A DNA stretch of 64,000 nt from positions 11,666,759 to 11,730,758 of the forward strand of contig OY783204.1 of NCBI GenBank assembly GCA_963678705.1, given 5' to 3'. Below the pieces are notes generated by a model. That model saw only the letters and a program-made list of their open reading frames with translations. It was not told where the DNA came from and searched no databases. The first letter of the stretch is position 1. Each line of letters opens with the position of its first letter. Shown piece by piece: positions 34,431 through 46,099 of this stretch. A program made the position numbers and the translations under genes. The DNA is from Panorpa germanica (lineage: Eukaryota; Arthropoda; Insecta; Mecoptera; Panorpidae).

Positions 34431-34600
34431 ATACTACATACAAAATACTTTTTATTAAAATATACATCTTTTAATTATTATCTTTTATTCAAACTCTGCA
34501 AGAATAGTTCCCAACAGGTTATGGGCCCAAATTACGATCTTCTGCAACATTGATTAAAAGATATATTACAAGATATCAAGGTTTTGAGAAAAAATATCTT
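34431..34600. other. Junction zone with a diverged RT-like piece
   Basis: 34497-34600 shows weak similarity to the satellite RT segment: GGGCCC in the same context, and on the minus strand a CxxS..GP...W pattern as in CPQxSVMGPELW. It could be a diverged monomer edge or another R1-type copy. Clear satellite starts at about 34601 (CATAGCGCAGTAGACG). Confidence 0.4.
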
Positions 34601-36639
34601 CATAGCGCAGTAGACGTTCCTAGAGGTTTTTGCCGGCCTAATTCTTCGAAAGGCACTTGGCCACCAGACATTATCAAAGGCACCCTGACTTTCTATAAAT
34701 TCTATATAGTCTTATGGTATGCGACAAGTAATGTTTTTTTTTGGGTTATCTTGGTATAGTGTGATTGTTCATGAACGATTAGTCACAATTTCCAAGAAAA
34801 CCGCATATATTGTTTACTTATAACAATTAATACACTCTGTTTAATATTAGGAAACTCGCTTTTATATAAACTAATTGTTATGTTTTAATATTATTTATAG
34901 TTATTGGTAATCGACTTACTTGATAGTAGGCAGCAACCTTTTTTCTTCCGTATATTTGTAATGTTTATATGAGGTCTTCCTTATATAGCTCTCCAGATTT
35001 CATGAATTTCTTAACCAGTTAATGTTTTAGTACTAACACTAACCTAATTATTATCCCTTTCTTTGTCTATCGCACTTATTAATGTCTTATCTCAAAAACG
35101 ACAAAGTTACAGTTTTGAGGTTATGTTCATAAGACCGTGTGTACGCGTCATATATATATAGTTATATTTATCAACACTGGTTTCGATCAGTCAAACTTTT
35201 GTAAAAACACTGATTTTAGAGTAAATTAACACAAAATTAAAACAAACTTAAATACTTTTCTTGAAAAAAAGTATTCATAAAATATATTTAAATTTTTTCC
35301 GTAATTAATTTCTTACTTTTAATCACTTTTTTCACCTTAAGTGCAGAAGCTGATCAGTACACACACAGTAAATAGGGACCACTTGTGTTGCATAGCAAAA
35401 TTAACGTCTTTGTAAACCAATACGTAGTTTTTCCTTTTTCTGTTAAGTCCCATCTGTCTTGCCAGAGGCAAGCATTATTATCTTTATTTTACTTGAAGAT
35501 AAAGCCATTTTGTGTAGCTTTAAGAAACTACACATTTTATCTATAGCAGCTCAAGAACGGCTTTGCAGTTGTTTTCTACAATTTGCACCGAATAGGATCA
35601 CTTTATCATTGGCAAAAAATACGTTTACACAACCTTTTAAGAGAAACACTGTCCTCTACGAATACCATGTTCCAAAGCTCAGGGCCCATTACGGATCGCT
35701 GAGGACAACCATTAGATAGTTGCCTTTACATGGATCAGTAATCGGTTTGTAAAGTTAATGTTTGACAATGAATATAGTTCTTTATAGCGCAGTAGACTTT
35801 CCTAGAGGTTTTTGCAAGCCTTATTCTTTGAAGGGCACTTGGCCACCAGACATTATCAAGGGCACCCTAAATTTCTATAAATTCTATATAGTCTTATGGT
35901 ATGCAACAAGTAATGTTTTTTTTTTGCGTTATCTTGGTATAGTGTGAATGTTCATAAACGATCAGTCACAATTTCAAAGAAAACCGCATATATTGTTCAC
36001 TTATAACAGTTAATACACTCACTTTAATATTAGGAAACTCGCTTTTGTATAAACTAATCGTTATGTTTTAATTCAATATATAGTATTTGTTAATCGACTT
36101 ACTTGATAGTGCGCAGCAACCTTTTGTCTTCCGTATATTTGTAGTGTTTATATAAGGTTTTCCTTATATAGCTCTACAGATTTCTTGAACTTCTTAACCA
36201 GTTGATGTTTTAGTACTAACACTAACCTAATTATTATCACTTTCTTTGTCTATCGCACTTATTATTGTCTTATCTCAAAAACGACAAAGTTACAGTTTTA
36301 AGGTTATGTTCATAAGACCGTGTGTACGCGTCATATATTTATAGTTATATTTTTCAACACTAGTTTCGAACAGTCAAAGTTTTGTAAAACCACTGATTTT
36401 AGGGTACATTAACACAAAATTAAAGCAAACTTAAATTGTTTTCTTTAGAGAAAATAATCATATAATATATTAAATTATTTTCCGTAATTAGTTTCTCAAT
36501 TTTAATCACTTTTTTTACCTAAAGTAGCAGGAGCTGATCAGTACACACACAGTAGATAGGGACCACTTGTGTTGTAAAGCAAAATAACCGTCTTTGTGAA
36601 CCAATACGTAGTTCTTCCTTTTTCTGTTAAGTTCCATCT

Positions 36640-37094
36640 GTCTTGCCAGAGGGAAGCATCATCATCTTTGTTTTACTTGAAGATATAGCCATTTTGTAAA
36701 GCTTTAAGAAACTACACATTTTATCTTTAGCAGCTCAAGAAAAACTTTCTAATTGTTCTCTACTATTTGCACCGAAAAGGATCACTTTATCATCGGCAAA
36801 ACATACGTTTACACAACCTTTTGAGTGAGAAATACAGTCCTCGTCGAATACCATGTTCCAAAGCTCAGGGCCCATTACGGATCGCTGAGGACAACCATTA
36901 GAAAGTTGCCTTTTAAGAGAACGGTTATAGGTTTGTAAAGTTAATGATTGACCATGAATATAGTTCTTTATAGCGCAGTAGACGTTCCTAGAGGTTTTTG
37001 CCGGCCTAATTCTTCGAAAGGCACTTGGCCACCAGACATAATCAAAGGCACCTGACTTTCTATAAATTCTATATAGTCTTATGGTATGCGACAA
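36640..37094 (-). pseudogene. R1-type RT fragment with intact FADD box (array B)
   Basis: Best-preserved catalytic motifs among the units. The minus-strand frame 37094-36735 (119 codons) shows GAFDYVWWP (first catalytic Asp block), AKTSRNVYCAIKNYIHG, SNGCPQRSVMGPELWNM and VCFADDKVILFG. The Gly of the usual CPQG motif is Arg in every unit of both large arrays. A LINE this short (about 150 residues of RT) cannot move itself. Sister units at about 38975-39420 and 42455-42690 also keep FADD. Confidence 0.8.
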
Positions 37095-37821
37095 GTAATG
37101 TGTTTTTTTGGGTTATCTTGGTAAAGTGTGATTGTTCATGAACGATTAGTCACAATTTCCAAGAAAACTGCATATATTGTTTACTTATAACAATTAATAC
37201 ACTCTCTTTAATATTAGGAAACTCGCTTTTATATAAACTAATTGTTATGTTTTAATATTATTTATAGTTATTGGTAATCGACTTACTTGATAGTAGGCAG
37301 CAACCTTTTTTCTTCCGTATATTTGTAATGTTTATATGAGGTCTTCCTTATATAGCTCTCCAGATTTCATGAATTTCTTAACCAGTTAATGTTTTAGTAC
37401 TAACACTAACCTAATTATTATCCCTTTCTTAGTCTATCGCACTTATTAATGTCTTATCTCAAAAACGACAAAGTTACAGTTTTGAGGTTATGTTCATAAG
37501 ACCGTGTGTACGCGTTATATATATATAGTTACATTTATCAACACTGGTTTCTAACAGTCAAACTTTTGTAAAAACACTGATTTTAGAGTAAATTAACACA
37601 AAATTAAAACAAATTTAAATACTTTTCTTGAAAAAAAGTATTCATAAAATATATTTAAATTTTTTCCGTAATTAATTTCTTACTTTTAATCACTTTTTTC
37701 ACCTTAAGTGCAGAAGCTGATCAGTACACACACAGTAAATAGGGACCACTTGTGTTGCATAGCAAAATTAACGTCTTTGTAAACCAATACGTAGTTTTTC
37801 CTTTTTCTGTTAAGTCCCATC

Positions 37822-38265
37822 TGTCTTGCCAGAGGCAAGCATTATTATCTTTATTTTACTTGAAGATAAAGCCATTTTGTGTAGCTTTAAGAAACTACAC
37901 ATTTTATCTATAGCAGCTCAAGAACGGCTTTGCAGTTGTTTTCTACAATTTGCGCCGAATAGGATCACTTTATCATTGGCAAAAAATACGTTTACACAAC
38001 CTTTTAAGAGAAACACAGTCCTCTACGAATACCATGTTCCCTCAGGGCCCATTACGGATCGCTGAGGACAACCATTAGATAGTTGCCTTTACATGGAACA
38101 GTAATCGGTTTGTGAAGTTAATGTTTGACAATGAATATAGTTCTTTATAGCGCAGTAGACTTTCCTAGAGGTTTTTGCAAGCCTAATTCTTTGAAGGGCA
38201 CTTGGCCACCAGACATTATCAAGGGCACCCTAAATTTCTATAAATTCTATATAGTCTTATGGTAT
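37822..38265 (-). pseudogene. RT fragment, frameshifted subtype (array B)
   Basis: Represents the subtype also seen at 35455-35895, 41299-41735 and 54109-54545: loss of two bases in TTTTAAG(TG)AGAAAC shifts the RT frame and joins CTCTACGAATACC. This unit also lacks the CAAAG bases before CTCAGGGCCC. Confidence 0.65.
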
Positions 38266-40124
38266 GCAACAAGTAATGTTTTTTTTTTGCGTTATCTTGG
38301 TATAGTGTGAATGTTCATAAACGATCAGTCACAATTTCAAAGAAAACCGCATATATTTTTCACTTATAACAGTTAATACACTTACTTCAATATTAGGAAA
38401 CTCGCTTTTGTATAAACTAATCGTTATGTTTTAATACTATATATAGTATTTGTTAATCGACTTACTTGATAGTGCGCAGCAACCTTTTGTCTTTCGTATA
38501 TTTGTAGTGTTTATATAAGGTTGTCCTTATATAGCTCTACAGATTTCTTGAACTTCTTAACCAGTTGATGTTTTAGTACTAACACTAACCTAATTATTAT
38601 CACTTTCTTTGTCTATCGCACTTATTATTGTCTTATCTCAAAAACGACAAAGTTACAGTTTTAAGGTTATGTTTATAAGACCGTGTGTACGCGTCATATA
38701 TATATAGTTATATTTTTCAACACTAGTTTCGAACAGTCAAAGTTTTGTAAAACCACTGATTTTAGGGTACATTAACACAAAATTAAAGCAAACTTAAATT
38801 GTTTTCTTTAGAGAAAATAATCATATAATATATGAAACTATTTTCCGTAATTAGTTTCTCAATTTTAATCACTTTTTTCACCTTTTCACCACTTTTTTCA
38901 CCACTTGTATTGTAAAGCAAAATAATTGTCTTTGTGAACCAATACGTAGTTCTTCCTTTTTCTGTTAAGTTCTATCTGTCTTGCCAGAGGCAAGCATCAT
39001 CATCTTTGTTTTACTTAAAGATATAGCCATTTTGTGTAGCTTTAAGAAACTACACATTTTATCTTTAGCAGCTCAAGAAAAACTTTCTAATTGTTCTCTA
39101 CTATTTGCACCGAAAAGGATCACTTTATCATCGGCAAAACATACGTTTACACAACCTTTTGAGTGAGAAATACAGTCCTCGTCGAATACCATGTTCCAAA
39201 GCTCAGGGCCCATCACGGATCGCTGAGGACAACCATTAGAAAGTTGCCTTTTAATAGAACGGTTATAGGTTTGTAAAGTTAATGATTGACCATGAATATA
39301 GTTCTTTATAGCGCAGTAGACGTTCCTAGAGGTTTTTGCCGGCCTAATTCTTCGAAAGGCACTTGGCCACCAGACATAATCAAAGGCACCCTGACTTTCT
39401 ATAAATTCTATATAGTCTTATGGTATGCGACAAGTAATGTGTTTTTTTGGGTTATCTTGGTATAGTGTGATTGTTCATGAACGATTAGTCACAATTTCCA
39501 AGAAAACTGCATATATTGTTTACTTATAACAATTAATACACTCTCTTTAATATTAGGAAACTCGCTTTTATATAAACTAATTGTTATGTTTTAATATTAT
39601 TTATAGTTATTTGTAATCGACTTACTTGATAGTAGGCAGCAACCTTTTTTCTTCCGTATATTTGTAGTGTTTATATGAGGTCTTCCTTATATAGCTTTAC
39701 AGATTTCTTGAATTTCTTAACCAGTTAATGTTTTAGTACTAACACTAACCTAATTATAATCCCTTTCTTTGTCTATCGCATTTATTAATGTCTTTTCTCA
39801 AAAACGACAAAGTTACAGTTTTGAGGTTATGTTCATAAGATCGTGTGTACGCGTCATATATATTTATAGTTATATTTTTCAACACTCGTTTCGAACAGTC
39901 AAATTTTTGTAAAAACACTGATTTTAAAAGTATTCATATAATATATTTAATTTTTTTCCGTAATTAATTTCTCACTTTTAATCACTTTTTTCACCTTAAG
40001 TTGCTGAAGCCGATCAGTACACACACAGTAGATAGGGACTACTTGTGTTGCATAGCAAAATTAACGTCTTTGTAAACCAATATGTAGTTTTTCCTTTTTC
40101 TGTTAAGTCCCATCTGTCTTGCCA

Positions 40125-40560
40125 GAGGCATGCATTATCATCTTTGTTTTACTTGAAGATAAAGCTATTTTGTAAAGCTTGAAGAAACAATTTATTTTAT
40201 TTATAGCAGTTCAAGAAGAGCTTTCTAGTGGTTCTCTACAAATTGCACCAAAAAGTATCACTTTATCATTGGCAAAAAATACGTTTACACAACCTTTTAA
40301 GTGAGAAACACAGTCCTCGTCAAATACCATGTTCCAAAGGTCAGGGCCCATTACGGATCGCTGAGGACAACAATTAGAAAGTTGCCTTTTCATAGAACGG
40401 TTATAGGTTTGTAAAGTTAATGATTGACCATGAATATAGTTCTTTATAGCGCAGTAGACGTTCCTAGAGGTTTTTGCCAGCCTAATTCTTTGAAGGGCAC
40501 TTGACCACCAGACATTATCAAGAGCACCCTAATTTTCTATAAATTCCATATAGTCTCATC
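40125..40560 (-). pseudogene. RT fragment with FAND box (array B)
   Basis: Minus-strand frame with MGPDLWNMVFDEDCVSH and VFFANDKVILFGA. The second catalytic Asp pair reads Asn-Asp. The closest relatives are in array C (51740-52175, 56470-56900), so this subtype occurs on both sides of the 6-kb insertion. Confidence 0.7.
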
Positions 40561-42690
40561 GTATGCGACAAGTTATGTTTTTTTTTGCGTTATTTCGGTA
40601 TAGTGTGAATGTTTATGAACGATCAGTCACAATTTCCAAGAAAACCGCATATATTGTTCACTTATAACAATTAATACACTCACTTTAATATTAGGCAACT
40701 CACTTTTGTATAAACTAATCGTTATGTTTAAATATTATATATAGTAAATGTTAATCGACTTACTTGATAGTGGGCAGCAACCTTTTGTCTTCCGTATATT
40801 TGTAGTGTTTATATAAGATCTTCCTTATACAGCTCTACAGATTTCTTGAATTTCTTAACCAGTTGATGTTTTAGTACTAATAATAATCTAATTATTATCA
40901 CTTTCTTTGTCTATCGCACTAATTAATGTCTTATTTCAAAAACAACAAAGTTACAGTTTTGAGGTTATGTTCATAAGACCGTGTGTACGCGTCATATATA
41001 TATAGTTATATTTATCAACACTGGTTTCGAACAGTCAAACTTTTGTAAAAACACTGATTTTAGAGTAAATTAACACAAAATTAAAACAAACTTAAATACT
41101 TTTCTTGAAAAAAAGTATTCATAAAATATATTTAATTTTTTTCCGTAATTAATTTCTTACTTTTAATCACTTTTTTCACCTTAAGTGCAGAAGCTGATCA
41201 GTACACACACAGTAAATAGGGACCACTTGTGTTGCATAGCAAAATTAACGTCTTTGTAAACCAGTACGTAGTTTTTCCTTTTTCTGTTAAGTCCCATCTG
41301 TCTTGCCAGAGGCAAGCATTATTATCTTTATTTTACTTATAGATAAAGCCATTTTGTGTAGCTTTAAGAAACTACACATTTTATCTATAGCAGCTCAAGA
41401 ACGGCTTTGCAGTTGTTTTCTACAATTTGCACCGAATAGGATCACTTTATCATTGGCAAAAAATACGTTTACACAACCTTTTAAGAGAAACACAGTCCTC
41501 TACGAATACCATGTTCCAAAGCTCAGGGCCCATTACGGATCGCTGAGGACAACCATTAGATAGTTGCCTTTACATGGAACAGTAATCGGTTTGTAAAGTT
41601 AATGTTTGACAATGAATATAGTTCTTTATAGCGCAGTAGACTTTCCTAGAGGTTTTTGCAAGCCTAATTCTTTGAAGGGCACTTGGCCACCAGACATTAT
41701 CAAGGGCACCCTAAATTTCTATAAATTCTATATAGTCTTATGGTATGCGACAAGTAATGTTTTTTTTTTGCGTTATCTTGGTATAGTGTGAATGTTCATA
41801 AACGATCAGTCACAATTTCAAAGAAAACCGCATATATTGTTCACTTATAACAGTTAATACACTCACTTTAATATTAGGAAACTCGCTTTTGTATAAACTA
41901 ATCGTTATGTTTTAATACTATATATAGTATTTGTTAATCGACTTACTTGATAGTGCGCAGCAACCTTTTGTCTTCCGTATATTTGTAGTGTTTATATAAG
42001 GTTTTCCTTATATAGCTCTACAGATTTCTTGAACTTCTTAACCAGTTGATGTTTTAGTACTAACACTAACCTAATTATTATCACTGTCTTTGTCTATCGC
42101 ACTTATTATTGTCTCATCTCAAAAACAACAAAGTTACAGTTTTAAGGTTATGTTCATAAGACCGTGTGTACGCGTCATATATATATAGTTATATTTTTCA
42201 ACACTAGTTTCGAACAGTCAAAGTTTTGTAAAACCACTGATTTTAGGGTACATTAACACAAAATTAAAGCAAACTTAAATTGTTTTCTTTAGAGAAAATA
42301 ATCATATAATATATGAAACTATTTTCCGTAATTAGTTTCTCAATTTTAATCACTTTTTTCACCTTTTCACCACTTTTTTCACCACTTGTATTGTAAAGCA
42401 AAATAACCGTCTTTGTGAACCAATACGTAGTTCTTCCTTTTTCTGTTAAGTTCTATCTGTCTTGCCAGAGGCAAGCATCATCATCTTTGTTTTACTTAAA
42501 GATATAGCCATTTTGTGTAGCTTTAAGAAACTACACATTTTATCTTTAGCAGCTCAAGAAAAACTTTCTAATTGTTCTCTACTATTTGCACCGAAAAGGA
42601 TCACTTTATCATCGGCAAAACATACGTTTACAGAACCTTTTGAGTGAGAAATACAGTCCTCGTCGAATACCATGTTCCAAAGCTCAGGGC

Positions 42691-42830
42691 ATTATTTTAT
42701 AATAATTAAATTTGTAATGTAGGCTCCTCCCACAAAAATCTGGTAGTTCCATTATGTTTCGTTATGAGACCGCCACATGTCCAAATGATGTCAAGTTTTG
42801 TACGAAAAATTTGTTAGAGAGTGTCCCTGG
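42691..42830 (+). mobile_element. Right-end fragment of a hAT-like element related to 2728-4887
   Basis: About 140 bp matching 4748-4880: TTATAATAATTAAATT, GGCTCCTCCCACAAAAATCT, GAGACCGCCACATGTC, TTTGTACGAAAAATTTGTTA and GAGAGTG. The outer GACCGGCCCCTG is replaced by TCCCTGG. Its inner side abuts satellite, so the rest of the element is absent on that side. Confidence 0.75.
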
Positions 42831-43026
42831 TTAAATTTTTGGAATTAATTATTTCTTGATCAATTTAAAAATAATGTGTTCTTTTGTTTTTCTAGATTAA
42901 ACTTAAAAAGTCTATTAGTAAAATTCAATTGCTTAAATTCAGTTAAATTCAGAAGACAACAAAAGGCACTAGATTTTATAATAATTCCAAATAATTAAAA
43001 GGATTTTCACTAACGTCATATTCAAA

Positions 43027-45702
43027 ATGTTCTACTGCCGGTATTGTACGTACTTTACAAAAAAAATAATTTGCTACTTGAATCATAGAAAATTACATTC
43101 TTGTTTAACAGAAAAATATATTTGTGGATTTGGGCACTGTTCAAAGGCATTTAAGTCGGTGAGATTATTACGAAGTCATATATCGCGTTTTCATTTTTCT
43201 TCTGATGAAGTAAACTGTGACGCTTCGTTAAATGCAACACCAAGATGCAATAATATAAATAAATATATTTGCACTGTCACATGGTGCAAACATAAATGTG
43301 ACAGTTGGAAAATGTTTAATAAGCATTTAAAATACCATATGAAAGATGGAACAAAAGTTGATTGTCCCTTTTTAAATTGTGTCAAATTTTATAACAAGAT
43401 CAGCTCGTTTACATCACATGTAAGTGTGAGCCATAAAGCAAATGAAGAACCAATGAAACAGCCTGAAAATACGAACAATCATCCTATTTTAACAAACGAT
43501 GATCCTGTACCACTTGTTATTATTTCACGTTCCCAAGAAGTGTCTTTAGATCTTGATACGATACATTTAGATGATGATACAACTGATTCATTTTTATTGA
43601 ATTTGGCAATATTTTTTTTAAAACTAGAAAGTAAATTTTGTATCCCTGCTTCAACGATTCAATTTATAGCTACTCAAATGATAAGTATACATGAACAAAG
43701 CCAAAAAGCTGTAAAAAATAATTTATTGTCTCACTCAGAAAACATTGGTATATCACTACAAAATGCAAATGATAGTGAATACATCTTTCGAATGTGATGT
43801 ATTTTCAAATATTAAATCTAAATTGGGTACAAAGTATAAACGTCAAGAATTTTTTGAAAATCATATGCCTTATATAGAACCACTGGAGATATTATTAGGA
43901 GAAAAAGCTGGAAAACCAATATACTTTCACTATATTCCTTTAAAGAAAACTTTGGAACTAATTTTCAAGAATAAATCCTTAGAAAATCATTTAAAATTGG
44001 AGACTGTGAATTCTGACCAACATGTCTTACACGACTTCACTGATGGCTTAGTTTATAAACAAAACATTTTTTTTCGTGAAAATAAAAAATCATTAAAATT
44101 GATTTTATATCAAGATAGTTTTGAAGTGGTTAATCCTTTGGGGTCAGCTAAAACTAAATATAAAATTCTTGCTATTTATTTAAATATTGGAAATCTCCCT
44201 AATCACATACGATCACATGTTAATTCCATGCAACTTGTGGCCCTGTGCAGAGAAAAATATTTTGATCATTCTAAAGTATATGGACGAATTGTTGAAGACT
44301 TAGAAGAAATTGAAACCGCTGGAATTAAATTACCTTCCAATGAAGTAATTAAAGGCGCAGTTGTATTTATTGCCGGCGATAACCAAGGGAGCCATGGCTT
44401 AGGAGGATTTACTGAAAACTTTAGTAAGTCTCAATATTTTTGCAGATATTGTTTAGTTAGCAGGAATGAATTTTATGGTGATGAAGGACCCTTTAAGGCA
44501 TATGACAAAAGAACCATCAAATCTTATGACGAATCGATTAAAAAGATAAACCAGAAGAAAAACTTGTCTAATTTTAAAGGAGTTAAATTTAATTCAGTTT
44601 TTAATAATTTAAAATATTATCATGTGTGTCTTCCTGGATTACCACCTTGTCTTGGGCATGATATTTTAGAGGGAGTTCTTGCTTATGATGTTAAATTATT
44701 TCTAGATAGATTAATTAGAAAGAAATGGTTTTCATACAAACTGTTAAATCACAGAATTGATACCTTTCAATATTCAATAGAAGATCGTAGATGTAAGCCT
44801 TGTACTATTAGCAAACATGCGACTAAAATTACAGGAGGTGCATGGCAATTGTGGAACTTTTTAAGATTATTGCCACTACTTATTGACGACAAAGTTGAAG
44901 ATATTAGCGATGATAATTGGAAAAGCATCATCATTCTTACTGAGATAATTGAAATCGTATGTGCTCCCTCTTTACATATTTCGGGCATAAGTTATTTAAA
45001 TGATCTAATTCGCGACTATATATCTTTAAGATTATTATTTAAACAGCCACTTCGCCCTAGGCACCATTTTCTCATGCACTATCCTCAATTAATTCTGGAG
45101 TTTGGACCATTAATGAATGTGTGGACTCTTCGTTTTGAAAGTAAACATTGGTTTTTCAAACGTATTATTCGATTTACAAGAAATTTCATTAATATTACAA
45201 AATCTTTAAGTAATAAGCATGAGCTATCACAATGTTATTGCAGATTAGTAGGGGATATTAGATTTGATATTCAACCTAATGGGAATATGAGCGCCAATAT
45301 TTATCTTTACAACGATAAAATTCAAGAAGCTTTTAGGAAAATGCAGCTAACTCACAAAACACAAGAATGTTCTGAAATAATAAATAATGGTGTGTCTTAT
45401 AAAAGACATGATGGCCTTTTTATAACACAGAAAGGGTATCAACATGAAATTGAAGTTGGAAAAATTTCCAACCATATTATTCCATATTATTCGATGAAAA
45501 TAAAATATTTTTTATTTTAGAAGTAGTTGAAACCTTATTCCGGCCTTATCTTCGTGCTTATGAATTAGGAAAATTTATACGATTTGAATTGTTATCTATA
45601 AGTTCAATAGCCAGTGCTGAAAAATTACATATTTATAATATAGGAAGTATGTTGTGTGTTAAACCTAATTATGGATTGGTTAATAAAACTTTCAATTCGT
45701 AA
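43027..45702 (+). pseudogene. C2H2 zinc-finger / transposase-like protein, two frameshifts
   Basis: ATG 43027 (MFYCRYCTYF). The first ~140 residues hold about four C2H2-type fingers (CRYC..HRKLH, CGFGHCSKAF...HISRFH, CTVTWCKHKC...HLKYH, CPFLNC...HVSVSH) that would bind DNA. A frame change between 43745 and 43797 joins to a 591-codon frame with FENHMPYIEPLEILLG, SFEVVNPLGSAKTKYKILAI, FIAGDNQGSHGLGGFTENF (about 44375), CRYCLVSRNEF, LGHDILEGVLAYDVKLFLDR (about 44652), HHFLMHYPQLILEFGPLMNV and RFESKHWFFKR. These blocks are those of a widespread uncharacterised animal family found as multi-copy genes. The D-N and HDILEGV blocks resemble those of CACTA-like transposases, an inference. A second indel in the T-run at about 45510 separates the final ~60 codons, which end at TAA 45700. 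Otherwise well preserved, so inactivation looks recent. Confidence 0.75.
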
Positions 45703-46099
45703 AATGTTTTTTTTAATGTAATTAAGAATAATTATTAATAATTGTAACTTCTTTATAATAATGGTTTTTATTTATTCAAATTCATTTAATCAATTCAATT
45801 CAAACATCTACTCATTGCCGTGCCAGATGTCCATGACAAATAAGATGAATAATACATACTACCATTTCTTAATATGCTACTTACTTCATTAAATCAAAAT
45901 AAAATCGCTTTTGTTTATAAATTTAATATAAATTCATCCTTTTTATATATTTGTTTTATTCATTTGTGCATATAATTAAAACACATGGACCAATCTGTCA
46001 AAATAACAAAGACAAGCAAGCTAGTCTTATGTAAAAACAATTGAACACCACTGTCTTAAACTATCTGTACATCTCTGTGCAAGGAACTAACAAGTGACA
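45703..46099. other. Intergenic region between the two genes of the insertion
   Basis: AT-rich, no frame. AATAAAA-type signals occur near 45897, and a promoter for the next gene is presumed but not identified. Confidence 0.4.

Larger units (their letters stand above)
34601..42690. repeat. Satellite array B, about seven ~1.18-kb monomers with higher-order pattern
   Basis: Anchors CAGTACACACACAG lie at 35355, 36539, 37722, 40015 and 41199; two units (about 38.88 and 42.36 kb) lost the anchor through the same deletion (TTTTTCACCTTTTCACCAC). Spacing is 1183-1184 bp between complete units. Units starting at 35.36, 37.72 and 41.20 kb are near-identical to one another, as are those at 38.88 and 42.36 kb, giving a three-unit repeat of about 3.48 kb. 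Each unit holds an antisense RT fragment, a TA run and the BEL target site. The array breaks off at 42690 in AGCTCAGGGC. Confidence 0.9.
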
